Below are positions 1 through 9,465 of a DNA stretch of 64,000 bases, piece by piece; positions within the stretch are counted from its first letter, which is position 1, and each line of letters begins with the position of its first letter. The notes under the pieces are model-generated. The model did no database searches and had not been told where the DNA came from. It was given only the letters and a program-made list of their open reading frames with translations. The DNA is taken from NCBI GenBank assembly GCA_029834535.1, contig JAQMWT010000357.1, positions 25,275-89,274 on the forward strand. Direction: 5' to 3'. Origin of the DNA: Chrysophaeum taylorii. Lineage: Eukaryota > Sar > Pelagophyceae > Pelagomonadales > Pelagomonadaceae. The translations under genes and the position numbers were made by a program.

Positions 1-240
1 CGCCGCGCCGCCGACGCGCTGTGAGGGTGCGCGCCTCGGCTGCCTGGAGCTCCATCGAGCCACCTCACGCAATCAACCAAAGGAACAACACACTCTCTTG
101 TAGAAGTGTCCGGAAGTAGGCCGGAACAGCAGCTAACTGAAGTACACATTGAAGAACGACCCGAACTTAAAGGATTACCCCCGACGTGCGAACCCAACGG
201 ACATTTCGAACTAGTTCGTTCGATCGTTCGGGGCGGCTTC
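1..240. repeat. Diverged dispersed repeat R1, copy a
   Basis: This stretch matches 3140-3370 in the same orientation. Shared blocks include GACGCGCTG, CGCGCCTCGG, TGCCTGGAGCTCCATCG and ACCTCAC, then GGCCGGAACA and TTGAAGAACGAC further on. The copies are clearly homologous but carry many substitutions and small indels. The window edge cuts this copy, so its true left end is unknown. No coding function is evident; a 93-residue open frame across it has no recognisable motif. Confidence 0.6.
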
Positions 241-440
241 AACTATGACGTCAGAATCATCTACGGAACGTTCGCCTCGCGATCCGAGAGATCAAACCCG
301 AAAAGGCTGCGAAAGGTTCTGCTGTCGATGTCATCAGTCCGAAAGAACTCGATGATGTATTTTAACTATATATCAACGCGAAGGTAGGCTACGTCTCATT
401 ACGACGCCACGATCGCTTGATCGAAAACCTGTTGAGGTTA

Positions 441-745
441 TACTAACTAACTAACTAACTAACTTACTTCAGACCTCCCCCGAGCATGGGAGCCAGGCCG
501 GACCGGTAGGAGCCGGTACGGAATCACAGAGGAAAATCACGCAGTTGGGGCAGAGGCGAGGGACGAGGACGGACTTGTTGATGGTGGACCGCCACTGCGC
601 GCGGTCTTCTGCGAGGTCGTGCAGAAGCGTCGCAGGCCGCGGACGTGTTGGTCCACGAACAATCGACCTGTCCGTCGCGTTCTGCCCAACCGAGCGAACC
701 CCATCCCAGCGCGGACTTTCCGGGTGCTAACCGGCCAGCCCGGGA
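441..745 (-). repeat. Dispersed repeat R2, copy 1, with an (ACTA)n end
   Basis: About 300 bp here is nearly identical to 21173-21460, including the GAGCATGGGAGCCAGGCCGG block. One edge is an ACTA microsatellite (read as TAGT on the minus strand). On the minus strand an open frame runs through the repeat and ends close to the microsatellite. That arrangement resembles the 3' ends of some non-LTR retrotransposons that finish in a short tandem tail. No reverse transcriptase is present, so the family is inference only. Confidence 0.6.
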
Positions 746-1665
746 GGCGAGCAGGCACCGTCTCACTCCAGGACGGCCGGTTATACAACTTGTAGTAATA
801 CATTCTTTTGCTCCGCACCAAAGCTTAATTCAGGGCGCAAGCGTAAGCGGAAGGCGTCGGCGCAGTCGGGGCGCTATGGAGGCCAGCCCAGTGTGTGGAG
901 CGCAGGCTAATCCCAGCGCCTTGGCGCGCGCGAAAAGAATCACGTAGCGTTCTGACGAGGGGGGGGGGCGGAGGTTTTAGGGCGAGTTGATGGTCTGTCA
1001 CCAGTTCTCACGGTCATGAGCGAGGGAGTACCAGATTCTTCGTTGGCACGTGCAAAATCGCGGAGTGCCGTGTTGAGACCCCGGCCGCATGTGAACTGTT
1101 GGGACCCGCGGGGGCGTTCGAGGCGCACCAGGAGGAGAAAATCTTCCGAGGGAGGCGGTTCCAGGGCATGCGGGCCACATGGCCTGCCATCGAGACAAGC
1201 GAACTGTCTACGTCGGTCCCATTCTCGTCATCCTCCTCCACGGCCGGGTCGCTGCGAGCCTTAAATCAGACATTGCTGGTCCGGTGCAACGGGCTGTGCA
1301 CCGAATCCGCGGTATGTACGTTTTTCTAAGTTGGCAGCTAAAAGCCCGCGCGAAGGATCACCCATCGCCTTTGCTGCTGGCCCTGCTGCTCAAGGAGTGA
1401 TTACATCGCCTAGATGATACAAGTAAAGTCAGAAAATTTACTACACGTCAAGACACATTGGCCGTTGTAAGTATATGCTCCAAGATAATAAAGGTTCTGA
1501 CGTTACCCTGCTGGAAAGAATGCTGGGGTCCCAAAGTGCTGACGTCCCACTTTGACGTGACACCCATCTCGGCGGCATCGTCCGAAAAAGTTGTCACCGA
1601 TCGGCTGCGAAGCAAAAACGAACTTTAAGGCTCACAAGAGAGACTGAGAACACATCAAGAAGGAA
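746..1665. other. Intergenic region, no supported gene
   Basis: Several overlapping open frames of 60-100 codons exist on both strands, but none has a recognisable motif. Their overlap in GC-rich DNA is what chance would give. Near the downstream gene there are two TGACGT motifs, described separately. A run of ten G residues occurs near 960. Confidence 0.5.
1540..1558. promoter_or_regulatory. Two TGACGT bZIP-like half sites upstream of the 1666 gene
   Basis: TGACGT occurs at 1540-1545 and again at 1553-1558, about 110-125 bp before the ATG at 1666. TGACGT is the core of CRE/TGA-type bZIP sites. Similar motifs recur in other short promoters of this window. Function is inferred from motif and position only. 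Confidence 0.3.
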
Positions 1666-2949
1666 ATGGCCTCCAAGACAGTCGCGTTTGTTGTGCTGTT
1701 TGCGCGCACGATGGGCTACCGGCCAGGCGCGATGATGATGCGTTCTACGACGCGCATGTCGGCCATGTCAGCTGTGGACGGGATGTCTCGACTCGGCGTA
1801 TCGGAGCGGCTGCAGATGGAGTGCCTCGACTCGCTTGGACGGCTCGCTGCGGCGTTCAGCCACGCCCAGATCGAGTCGATTAAGGAGGTTGCGGTGCTCG
1901 AGGTGCGCGAAACGGGTCTTGAGCTGCAAGTGTTGTCGTGCGACGAATCGAGCTGCGTGTCGCTACTCCTACCCGTGCCGTTCCCTACGCGGTGCTTCAC
2001 CGACGACGACGGCTTTGAGCAGTGCGTGTTGGATAACATCCACTTGCTGGACGCGACCGTCGTCAACGATGCGATCGCAAAGCCCGCGGAAGCAGCGCCG
2101 GCGAGCGCGAAATATGTGACTCACTACGAGAAGCCGGCGATGCCGTCGTGGTGGGTCGAGCCTATCGAGGCGGGTCTGAGCCAGGCGTGCGGCGACATCC
2201 GCGAGATCTTGAACGGTCCGGATATGCGCAAGGAGGTTTCGACAATCGCGCGATTGCTGACTCGGACTGACGTGAGCACTGTGTGGGTCGAAGCCGTCGG
2301 GCCCGCCGGCATGGTTTTAGCCGGGCCCCGCTGCGAAGCGCTGCATCTCAGATTCCGCCGCCGCGTCTGCGAGAGTGCCGACGACCTCCGCGAGGCCGTC
2401 CTCGCCGTAGTCGCCGGCGATCTGCTTGTTGATGAGGGAGCCGGGTCGCTACACGACGACGACGACGACGACGACGACGAGGTGGTCGCCGCGTTGGTCG
2501 GCACATATGACAGCCCGGAGACCCACTATGGGCTCCACGACGATGCTGGCGTCTCTCCTGGCCTGCCGAAAGAGGCAGCTGATCTCACCAACATGGTCCT
2601 CGGCTTGAAAGACGAGGGCCCCGTGACGATCGCTAGAGTCGAGGGCGGCCTTGAGCTTCGAGGTGGTGCGTCGGAGGGCGCCACGGTCGTGAATTTGCAG
2701 TTCGGCAACGTGACGGCGACGCCGGACGGGAGCGGTCAACTCCGGGCCAAGCGCCTCCAGGAGGAGGACCACCATCACCGACACACAGTGGTTGTCGACG
2801 TCAAACTGCCCCCGAGCCAGGCCCAGCTCATGCCATGCACGGTGACGCTTACCAGCGAGGCCGACGCCCTCCTCTGCCACGTCTTTGCTGGCGGGACTGA
2901 CGTCGTCGTGACCAAACGGTTCGCCCGTACCCACCCCTCGCACAGATAG
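1666..2949 (+). CDS. Unrecognised protein with an acidic Asp run
   Basis: This 427-residue open frame starts at an ATG in a purine-rich context and ends at TAG. I do not recognise the family. The first ~30 residues are hydrophobic then Met/Arg-rich, which could be a targeting peptide. Residues ~60-130 alternate hydrophobic and charged positions, with a VPFP segment and Cys pairs, like a compact alpha/beta domain. Around residue 265 there are eight consecutive Asp, from a GAC microsatellite, so the length is probably polymorphic. A His-rich patch (HHHRH) lies at ~366-370. It is the only convincing gene in the first 4 kb and sits between two diverged R1 copies, so it could belong to a duplicated or mobile segment. 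An ordinary host gene is equally possible. Confidence 0.55.
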   Translation: MASKTVAFVVLFARTMGYRPGAMMMRSTTRMSAMSAVDGMSRLGVSERLQMECLDSLGRLAAAFSHAQIESIKEVAVLEVRETGLELQVLSCDESSCVSLLLPVPFPTRCFTDDDGFEQCVLDNIHLLDATVVNDAIAKPAEAAPASAKYVTHYEKPAMPSWWVEPIEAGLSQACGDIREILNGPDMRKEVSTIARLLTRTDVSTVWVEAVGPAGMVLAGPRCEALHLRFRRRVCESADDLREAVLAVVAGDLLVDEGAGSLHDDDDDDDDEVVAALVGTYDSPETHYGLHDDAGVSPGLPKEAADLTNMVLGLKDEGPVTIARVEGGLELRGGASEGATVVNLQFGNVTATPDGSGQLRAKRLQEEDHHHRHTVVVDVKLPPSQAQLMPCTVTLTSEADALLCHVFAGGTDVVVTKRFARTHPSHR

Positions 2950-3000
2950 AAGCTGAAGCGCATCCTTAACCTCAGAACCTCAACACGAAACGCAGCACGG

Positions 3001-3094
3001 CGCTTCTCTCCCTTTCTCCGTTGACCCTGCCCCTTTCCCTACCGATCCGCTTCTCTCCCTTTCTCCGTTGACCCTGCCCCTTTCCCTACCGATC
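3001..3094. repeat. Two-copy 47-bp tandem repeat
   Basis: Positions 3001-3047 and 3048-3094 are the same 47-bp unit twice, beginning CGCTTCTCTCCCTTTCTCCG and ending ACCGATC. The top strand is strongly pyrimidine-rich. It lies about 50 bp after the stop codon of the preceding gene, so it may be part of a 3'UTR. No function is claimed. Confidence 0.85.
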
Positions 3095-3139
3095 CTATTC
3101 ACTTCCTCATTCGCGACTGACTCGAACACCGCGTTAAAC

Positions 3140-3370
3140 GCGCGCTCACTGACGCGCTGAAAGGGTTCGCGCCTCGGGTGCCTGGAGCTCCATCGGGCGA
3201 CCTCACGGTACTCGACCGGAAGAACACATTCTGGTGTTTGGTGTCTGGGAGCTGGCCACTGTCTGGCCGGAACACAGCATTCTGAAGTCCTCGTTGAAGA
3301 ACGACGAGCCCTACCTAAATAATGAAAATCCAACGGATATTTCGGGATCATTTGCTCGAGCCATCGTGAC
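3140..3370. repeat. Diverged dispersed repeat R1, copy b
   Basis: This is the partner of the repeat at 1-240, in direct orientation and about 3.1 kb apart. The best-conserved part is the GCGCCTCGG..TGCCTGGAGCTCCATCG block near 3165-3195. The pair brackets the 1666-2949 gene. That could reflect an old segmental duplication or the ends of an old element. Confidence 0.6.
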
Positions 3371-4196
3371 GAACGATTCCGCGGGGACGGAGGAGACGCA
3401 GGCCCACGTTGCCCTGATGCTAACGGCCGGCATCCTAAGAACGCGAAATGTCGTAGCGCTTCATCAATCGAGGCGAAGAACGCGAGCGGGCGAGTGTTGG
3501 TGAGCACTGTGCGGCAAGCGATGAGCGTGGGAGCTCCAAGAGGCGCGAAACGTTCGTCTGCGCCTTGAGGACCGGTGTCCGACGTGTTTTTGAGCGCATA
3601 CGTCAATCTCGGCAGCGATTTCCAGGCCTCCCGAGACAAGGGTGAGGTCATTCGGACGTCGCGGCTCGGCTTTCTATGTCAAAGAATGGCATGCTCAATC
3701 ACACTACCGAGGCGTTCGGGCAGACCTACTACTATTATACGGTATTTGCCAGACATGCGCGCTTTCGAGACGCGTGTGGACGAACGCTACGACGGCGGCT
3801 ATCGACCGAGCGCACAGGACCGATCTCATGTTTCAAGATTAAAGCACAAAGGCGACGATTGGGCCGAACACGCATCGACATTGGTAGTATCTGTTGTGCT
3901 GTACGCTGCGAAACGAGCCCTATATCCTTGCGTCGCGTGCGGTTTTGGATCATTCGTCGTCTTTTCGTCAAAGTTGCGCTAGTCCGTCCTCGTCCGGTAC
4001 CAACTCGACCCTGTTACCGACGTCCGAGACGACGGGCCCTCGCGACCGGCGTGGTTGTGTCAAGCGCATTGCGCCGGCAAGACAACTCGTCACCCAGACG
4101 TGCGTTGTAAATGCGAAGACGCATTTTATTTATGTCGGCTGGACTACTATCAACTGCGTGCCAATTGGATATCGATCGAAGAGGATGGCGTCTCCT
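3371..4196. other. Intergenic region, no supported gene
   Basis: Open frames of 60-145 codons overlap in several frames without recognisable domains. Base composition is lower in GC than the neighbouring glycosyltransferase gene. I see no RNA gene or clear repeat here apart from the end of R1. Confidence 0.5.
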
Positions 4197-7034
4197 CTAC
4201 CCGTAGGTCCCCTGGAGTTGGGCAAGGTTCGCTGAATAATGAGCGTTCGTTGGGTTCGTGCGAAACGCCTGAATCAAATAGGCGATTCCCCCGAGGCGGT
4301 CGCCGAGGCGGGCGCGCGCGACGCCGGCGTTGGCCATGGCGTCACCGTGGTTGGGTGCGCATTCAATGGCCGCCTCGTAGTACGGGAGCGCTGCCGCGGG
4401 ATGGTGGAGGTGGTCGTGGAGCACACCCAGATTGTACCTCGCGACGGCGGCGTAGGTGGCGCCGCAGCCGTTGGCGTCGACGTACGCTTCCCACGCCTCG
4501 CGGGCCTCGGCGGCACGGCCCCGACGCCACAGTTCAAGCCCGTGCATGTAAAGGTCCGGCTCGACGACCACCACGCGGCGGTCCTCGCGCGCCCGGCGCC
4601 ACGCCGCGACGACCGAACCGTACAGCGCCTTTCCGTCGCCCGCGTTGCCGTGGGTCACGCACGGTGTCGCCGCCGCCACCACCTCCGAGGTTTCTGGATC
4701 GTCGACGCGGAGCTGGCCGCAATCGTCGACCTGCGCCGCCGAGATTGATGGATGGATGGATCGATCGATCTCACGAGAGAGTGGTACAATTTTGGAACGC
4801 ACCCAGAGGTGCCTTAGGTCTCGGTGCAGCGAGTGGAAGAGCAAGCCTTGCGAGTCGACTTTCATCGCGACCCCGGGCACGCCGCGGAGATAGACGCGGT
4901 GGAAGGCGCGCTGGTCGTCGGGCCCGCACGTCGCCACAGATCCGAGCGCGAGAGCGGCGCGAAATACGGCGAGGAGCGCGGCGGCCGTTCCCGCGATCGT
5001 GCCGCTGTTTACGAAAGGTCCTCTTCTCGATCGCGTCTCGGTCGCGGGTTTGTCGCCCTGGTAGTAAAACTCGGCGACTTCCAGGTCTGGGTAGCAGGTC
5101 GCGTCGCCGCCGAAGACGACGTCGGCGTCGAACGACTCGAAGCGTTCGCCGAAATCAAGGATTGCTGGCCACACCACGACGTCGTAGGCGTCGACCAGGA
5201 GCACGAGGGACCCCGGCGACAGTTTTGCCTCGGCGGCGAGCCAGTCGCGGTAGTACTTTAGTTTCGTCTCGTGGCCCGTATACGGCGCCCCAAGCCCGAG
5301 CACGACGAGCGACTGGTTTGCGGCAGCGACCGAGTCCCGCAGATTCTGGAGGGTCTTGGTGTCCTGGCTGGCGACCGTCACGATGGCAGAGAGCCTCGAG
5401 GCGGCGTCGAAAGCGCGCCTCCGCGGCGATGCTGCCAGGCGGTGGTTGAAGAGGGGCTCGAGCGCAGCCAAGGCGCCGCGAGCATCGCCGCGTTGCGAGC
5501 GCAGGGACGCGAGGGCGTACGCTCCTTGCTCGCGCCAGGCGGCGGTTGCCGTGGCCGTCGCGAGGGCGGCGTCGAGGTCGTTCCTGGCCGTCTCGTTGAG
5601 CCGCGCCGACTCGGGGGCTTCGCCGAGGAAAAGGCGGGCGAACTCTCGCCGCGGCGCACAGCACGGCGCGTCGGCGTCCGAGGCGGCGCGCAGCGCGGAA
5701 ATTGCGGTCACAGGGGTGTCGCGCCACGTCGCGAGTGCCTCCGCGACGCGTTCTTCCGTTTCCGGCGCGCAGACGTCGTCGACTATCTCCTCCGAGGACG
5801 ACTTTATTATCATCGTCTCGAGGCGCCGACGGATCTCGTCGGACGGCCCACCGTCGCACTCGGTGTCAAAGCGGTCGACGGCACGGCGCGCTGCGGAGGC
5901 GAGGGTCGGAGCGATGATGATATCGACGGAGGAGGCCCGGAGCGCAGCGAGGACGACGCGGAGGCCGTCGCACGCGTAGGCGCCCGGGTGGTGGTAGAAG
6001 GTGCGCGTAGGCACGGGCAAGGTGGTCGCGCGGAGCGCGGCCTCGAGCGCGGGAAGGTACTGGTGTCGCGAAAGCCTGAGGCGCGCCGCCTGGAGCGGGG
6101 CCTCGGCGCGCGCGGCGTCGTACCCCTCGGCACGAACGAGCACGGCTTCAGCGTCGTCTCTTCGGTCGAGGCGGGCGTACGCGTACGCTAACTGGAGCAT
6201 CGCGACATACGTCATCTCGTCTCGCGCCGAGCCCGCGTAAACGTGACTCTCGGCGAGCGCGATGTGGCGCTCGAGGTGGTCGCGACCCCTGTCGAGAGCA
6301 GAAGAATTCCCCGGTCTGGCGAGGGCGACGTAGTCGACGCCGAGGTAGTAGTGAAGCCGGGGGTCGGCGGGGTCGTCGCGGAGATCGCGCTCGAGGAGGT
6401 CGATTTCAAAGGCATATCTCGCGGCGCTCGCCGCGTGACCGTGGGCCTTGGCGTGGTAGCTCTTCTGGTCGGCACCGGCGACCTCCTCGACGTCCCAGGG
6501 AATCGCTCGCGGGACGTATTTAGAAGGCACGACGAGGACCTCGTGCCAGCGATACTTAAAAACGACGTCTGGGCTCAGGCGGAAGCACCAGTCTAAGAGC
6601 CGTTCGGTGTTGCGGTTGCGGTCGAAGATCCGAAAAACAAAGACTGTGCACGCGTCGCACGATTGGACGGCTTCCTCGAGCGAGGCGAGCGAGGTAAAAA
6701 CCGGCCGCCAGTCGGGATCCACGAAGAGGGCGTGGGTCGCCTCGGGAAAATGCGCGCAGGCCTCGCCAATCAGGAGGGTCCGCGCCGAACCGAGCCCCGA
6801 AAAGGCGTAATAGTACAAAAAGCGGCGCTGCGGCGCCGCTTCGAGGAATGCGAGACCTGATTTGTCGGTCGATCGCTCGTCGACCGCACCCACTGCGCAC
6901 CACGCCATCCCAACCCACAGCGGGAGGTGCTCCCTGACCAACTTCTCCTCGTCGCGCATCAGCATTAGGAGCGCCAGCCGCACCTCGGCGGCGGCGGCCG
7001 CCGCCGCCGCGAAGCAGAAGAAAAAACAACGCAT
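4197..7034 (-). CDS. Two-domain glycosyltransferase with PLOD-type GT domain and TPRs
   Basis: This 945-residue protein starts at the ATG at 7034; the frame stays open further upstream but without motifs. Residues 1-17 look like a signal peptide (Cys/Phe/Ala-rich). Residues ~18-200 resemble a GT2-like glycosyltransferase, with an acceptor-loop MRDEEKLVREH and an FVDPDW patch. Helical-repeat sequence follows. Residues ~520-740 match the glycosyltransferase domain of procollagen lysyl hydroxylases and galactosyltransferases: YRDWLAAEAK, then LLVDAYDVVVW, then FGGDATCYPD and FVNSGTIAG. The last ~110 residues contain TPR repeats (ARYNLGVLHDHL, DAMANAGVA). It probably works in the ER or Golgi on glycoproteins. 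It is divergent from the transporter at 7120 with 85 bp between starts. The family call for the second domain is firm; the GT2-like call is weaker. Confidence 0.8.
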   Translation of the reverse strand: MRCFFFCFAAAAAAAAEVRLALLMLMRDEEKLVREHLPLWVGMAWCAVGAVDERSTDKSGLAFLEAAPQRRFLYYYAFSGLGSARTLLIGEACAHFPEATHALFVDPDWRPVFTSLASLEEAVQSCDACTVFVFRIFDRNRNTERLLDWCFRLSPDVVFKYRWHEVLVVPSKYVPRAIPWDVEEVAGADQKSYHAKAHGHAASAARYAFEIDLLERDLRDDPADPRLHYYLGVDYVALARPGNSSALDRGRDHLERHIALAESHVYAGSARDEMTYVAMLQLAYAYARLDRRDDAEAVLVRAEGYDAARAEAPLQAARLRLSRHQYLPALEAALRATTLPVPTRTFYHHPGAYACDGLRVVLAALRASSVDIIIAPTLASAARRAVDRFDTECDGGPSDEIRRRLETMIIKSSSEEIVDDVCAPETEERVAEALATWRDTPVTAISALRAASDADAPCCAPRREFARLFLGEAPESARLNETARNDLDAALATATATAAWREQGAYALASLRSQRGDARGALAALEPLFNHRLAASPRRRAFDAASRLSAIVTVASQDTKTLQNLRDSVAAANQSLVVLGLGAPYTGHETKLKYYRDWLAAEAKLSPGSLVLLVDAYDVVVWPAILDFGERFESFDADVVFGGDATCYPDLEVAEFYYQGDKPATETRSRRGPFVNSGTIAGTAAALLAVFRAALALGSVATCGPDDQRAFHRVYLRGVPGVAMKVDSQGLLFHSLHRDLRHLWVRSKIVPLSREIDRSIHPSISAAQVDDCGQLRVDDPETSEVVAAATPCVTHGNAGDGKALYGSVVAAWRRAREDRRVVVVEPDLYMHGLELWRRGRAAEAREAWEAYVDANGCGATYAAVARYNLGVLHDHLHHPAAALPYYEAAIECAPNHGDAMANAGVARARLGDRLGGIAYLIQAFRTNPTNAHYSANLAQLQGTYG

Positions 7035-7119
7035 GAATGAGAGAGTTCGTGTCCGTTCGAAAGTTGAAGGCGTCTCGTCTTTTATGACGTGGCGGTGAGT
7101 GGCTTTTGTGAGTTTTGCG
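7035..7119. promoter_or_regulatory. 85-bp shared promoter of a divergent gene pair
   Basis: The start codons of the glycosyltransferase (7034, minus) and the transporter (7120, plus) are only 85 bp apart, so both 5'UTRs and core promoters must fit here or overlap the genes. It contains TGACGTGG at 7085-7092, a bZIP-like core. Confidence 0.5.
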
Positions 7120-8211
7120 ATGGAGCGGGTCAGGCTGGGCTTGACCCTGGGGCTGTACGGGTGCCTCTCCATCTCGCTGACCCTCGCCTTCAAGCGCGCC
7201 TTCAAGGTGGTCAAGTACCCCGTGTCCCTGATGGCGCTGCTGCTGTTGATCGAGGCGTTCGCCATCAACGCCGTACTCCGCGTGTCAGAGTTGGTGTTCC
7301 CCCGAAAGATGACGGCGAAACCGTCCGAGTCAGAGTCGGAGTCCGAGTCTTCATCTCGGGGGTTGGTGGGCTTGATCGGGTTGTGCGTCGCGGGCGAGAT
7401 CGCGCTGTCGAACCTCGGGCTCCTACGGATGACGGTCGCCTCGCACACGATGATAAAGGCGTGCACGCCCATGTTCGTGCTGTTCGCCTCGCTCGCTCTC
7501 GGGCTCGACGCGCCGAGCGCGCGGCTTTTTTTGATTGTGGGGCTAATCACGGTCGGGACGACGCTCTGCTCGCTCGGCCGAGGTCGCCACCCGTCGTCGG
7601 CGTCGCTCTCGTCCTCCTCCCACAGCCCCGTCGGTCGCGCCGCGAGTCCGGTCGCGCAGTGGGTGGGCATCGCGCTGACGGTCGCCGCGGGCGCCGTCGG
7701 CGGTGCGAGATGGGGTCTCACGCAGCTCCTTACGCAGCGTCGCGGCGCGCGGCCGCGCGACCTCGTCGCGAAAACTCTCCCCGTGGCCGCCGCCGGACTC
7801 GCGCTCTTTGCGCTCGTCTTCGAGGCGCCCGCGATCTCCGCCGATCATCACCTCGACGCCCCGACCGTTCTCGCCGACGCCGCTCTCCTCGCCTCGATGG
7901 GCCTCGCGCTCATGTGGACCGAGGTCGAGCTCGTCGCGTCGACCTCCTCGCTCTCGCTTGCTGTCCTCGCGACGGCCAAGGAGCTCGGATTGGTTGTCGT
8001 CTCGGTCCTCGGCCTCAAAGAGACCGTCAGCCTCCAGAGCCTCGCCGGTTTCGCCGTTACGACGGTCGGCATCGTCGGCTACAACGTCCACAACGCGACG
8101 ACGCAGCCCGACGTCGGGCTTCCGGTGGCGCGTCCGACGCCCGGTTACCGCCCCCTCAGCACTACCGACGCCGAACTCACCGCCGATCCGGCGGCTTCTT
8201 CCCAAAACGAC

Positions 8212-8242
<31 letters not shown>

Positions 8243-8421
8243 TGTCTTCTCCGGCCGCACGGTCGGAGCCTCCGCCGCCAGGTCCCAACAACGACCCCGT
8301 CCCGCCGGACGCCGTCCATGTCTTCTTCGACGGTGAGCCCGCACGCAGGGGTCTACCGGCGGAGGAGGAGGAGGAGGAGGAGGAGGAGGACGACGTTAGG
8401 GTGACCGCATCGTCCAACTAG
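7120..8421 (+). CDS. Drug/metabolite-superfamily transporter (TPT/EamA-like)
   Basis: The 433-residue protein begins MERVRLGLTLGLYG. I took the first ATG rather than the upstream in-frame GTG. Residues ~5-320 hold about nine or ten hydrophobic segments in the pattern of the drug/metabolite transporter superfamily. Features include an early Lys/Arg-rich loop (FKRAFKVVKYP), GEIALSNLGL, the SHTMIKACTPMFVLFASL segment typical of triose-phosphate and nucleotide-sugar transporters, and TAKELGLVVVSVLGLKE near the end. A Ser/Glu repeat sits at ~70-80, and the long C-tail (~350-433) is acidic with Asp and Glu runs from microsatellites. The substrate cannot be predicted. It ends 30 bp before the next same-strand gene. 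Confidence 0.8.
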
Positions 8422-8451
8422 GGTTTTGTTAGTTAGTTTGAGGGTACAAAG

Positions 8452-9291
8452 ATGATTGAGCGCGGACGCGGGCGCGGTGATCGCGGTCGCGGTGAGCGCG
8501 GTCGTGGCAGAGAACAGGGGCGCGGTCGGCAGCGCGGGTCGAGCGGCGAGCAGCGATCTGTCGTGGCCGCGTCGAATCGCGCGGTGGAGAGCGCCAAGGC
8601 GCCGAGCGGCGGGGGGTGGACGACGGTGGAGGCTGAGATGCCTGCGGGGTTCGTGCCGCGGGGAGGGGCGTCGGCGGCGCCGTCGACGGTCGAGGAGGTC
8701 GTCGATGACCCCTACGACCCGTCGGTGCCGAACGACTACGTCGCGATCCAAAAGGAGCGGGAGGTGAAGCGCGCGCAAGAGCGGCGCGAGCGCCAAAGGC
8801 AGATTCACCTCGAGCGCATCGAGCGCGAGCAAGAGCGCCTCGCCGAGGAGCGACGAGAGCTCGCGAGACGAGACATGGAGCCGCCGGTAGGCCGTGGGCG
8901 CGGCGTCTCAAACTTGCCGGCATGGATGAAGACGAGGCCGCCCGCGGCCGCTCCGGCTCCAGTCGAGGAGCGACGCGACGAGGCGCCGCCGCCGAAGAAG
9001 GCGAGGCGACCCACGTGCGTCCTCGTCCTCAAAAATATGGTCGGTCCCGGCGCCCTTGACCCCGACCTGCTCAAGGAGACGAGGGCCGAGTGCGAGAAGC
9101 ACGGCCCCGTCGAAGCCTGCGACCTCAGGGAGATTCCCGACGCCCCCGACCACGAAGCCGTCAGAATATTTGTCACATTCAAGCACAAAAACGACGCGCT
9201 CAAGGCCTTCGTCAAATTCGAAGGCCGCTTCTTTGCGGGCCGCAAGGTGACCTGCGAATTCGTCGACGATCCTTCAACTTCATCCTCTTAG
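8452..9291 (+). CDS. SPF45/RBM17-like splicing factor with C-terminal UHM domain
   Basis: The 279-residue protein matches the alternative splicing factor SPF45 (RBM17; DRT111 in plants). The C-terminal ~90 residues form a U2AF-homology RRM: VLVLKNMVGPGALDPDL, ECEKHGPVEACDLREIP, EAVRIFVTFKHKNDA, then FEGRFFAGRKV. The region around residue 90 has the family signature YDPSVPNDY, followed by a long charged coiled coil. The N-terminus is RG-rich (GRGRGDRGRGERGRG), suggesting RNA binding or arginine methylation. The usual G-patch between coiled coil and RRM is not visible; the linker holds GRGVSNLPAWM instead. It should act in 3' splice-site recognition in the nucleus. Start ATG 8452, stop TAG. Confidence 0.88.
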   Translation: MIERGRGRGDRGRGERGRGREQGRGRQRGSSGEQRSVVAASNRAVESAKAPSGGGWTTVEAEMPAGFVPRGGASAAPSTVEEVVDDPYDPSVPNDYVAIQKEREVKRAQERRERQRQIHLERIEREQERLAEERRELARRDMEPPVGRGRGVSNLPAWMKTRPPAAAPAPVEERRDEAPPPKKARRPTCVLVLKNMVGPGALDPDLLKETRAECEKHGPVEACDLREIPDAPDHEAVRIFVTFKHKNDALKAFVKFEGRFFAGRKVTCEFVDDPSTSSS

Positions 9292-9465
9292 TAATATAGA
9301 CTACTTGAAAGAAAAAAATAAACAATCTTGCGCTCGAGGACGACCCGCATCTTAAGAGTGTGGTGGATTTGGAACCACCCGGAAGTTTGGCCGTTGTTCG
9401 ACGCGGCGGGATCATACCTGCGATATATGCACAGCTCCGAGAGAGATACAGAAGGTGACGACCAT

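Noticed and set aside
7034-7721. Upstream extension of the glycosyltransferase (about 229 codons)
   Set aside because: It overlaps the divergent transporter gene, and a signal peptide begins at the ATG at 7034.
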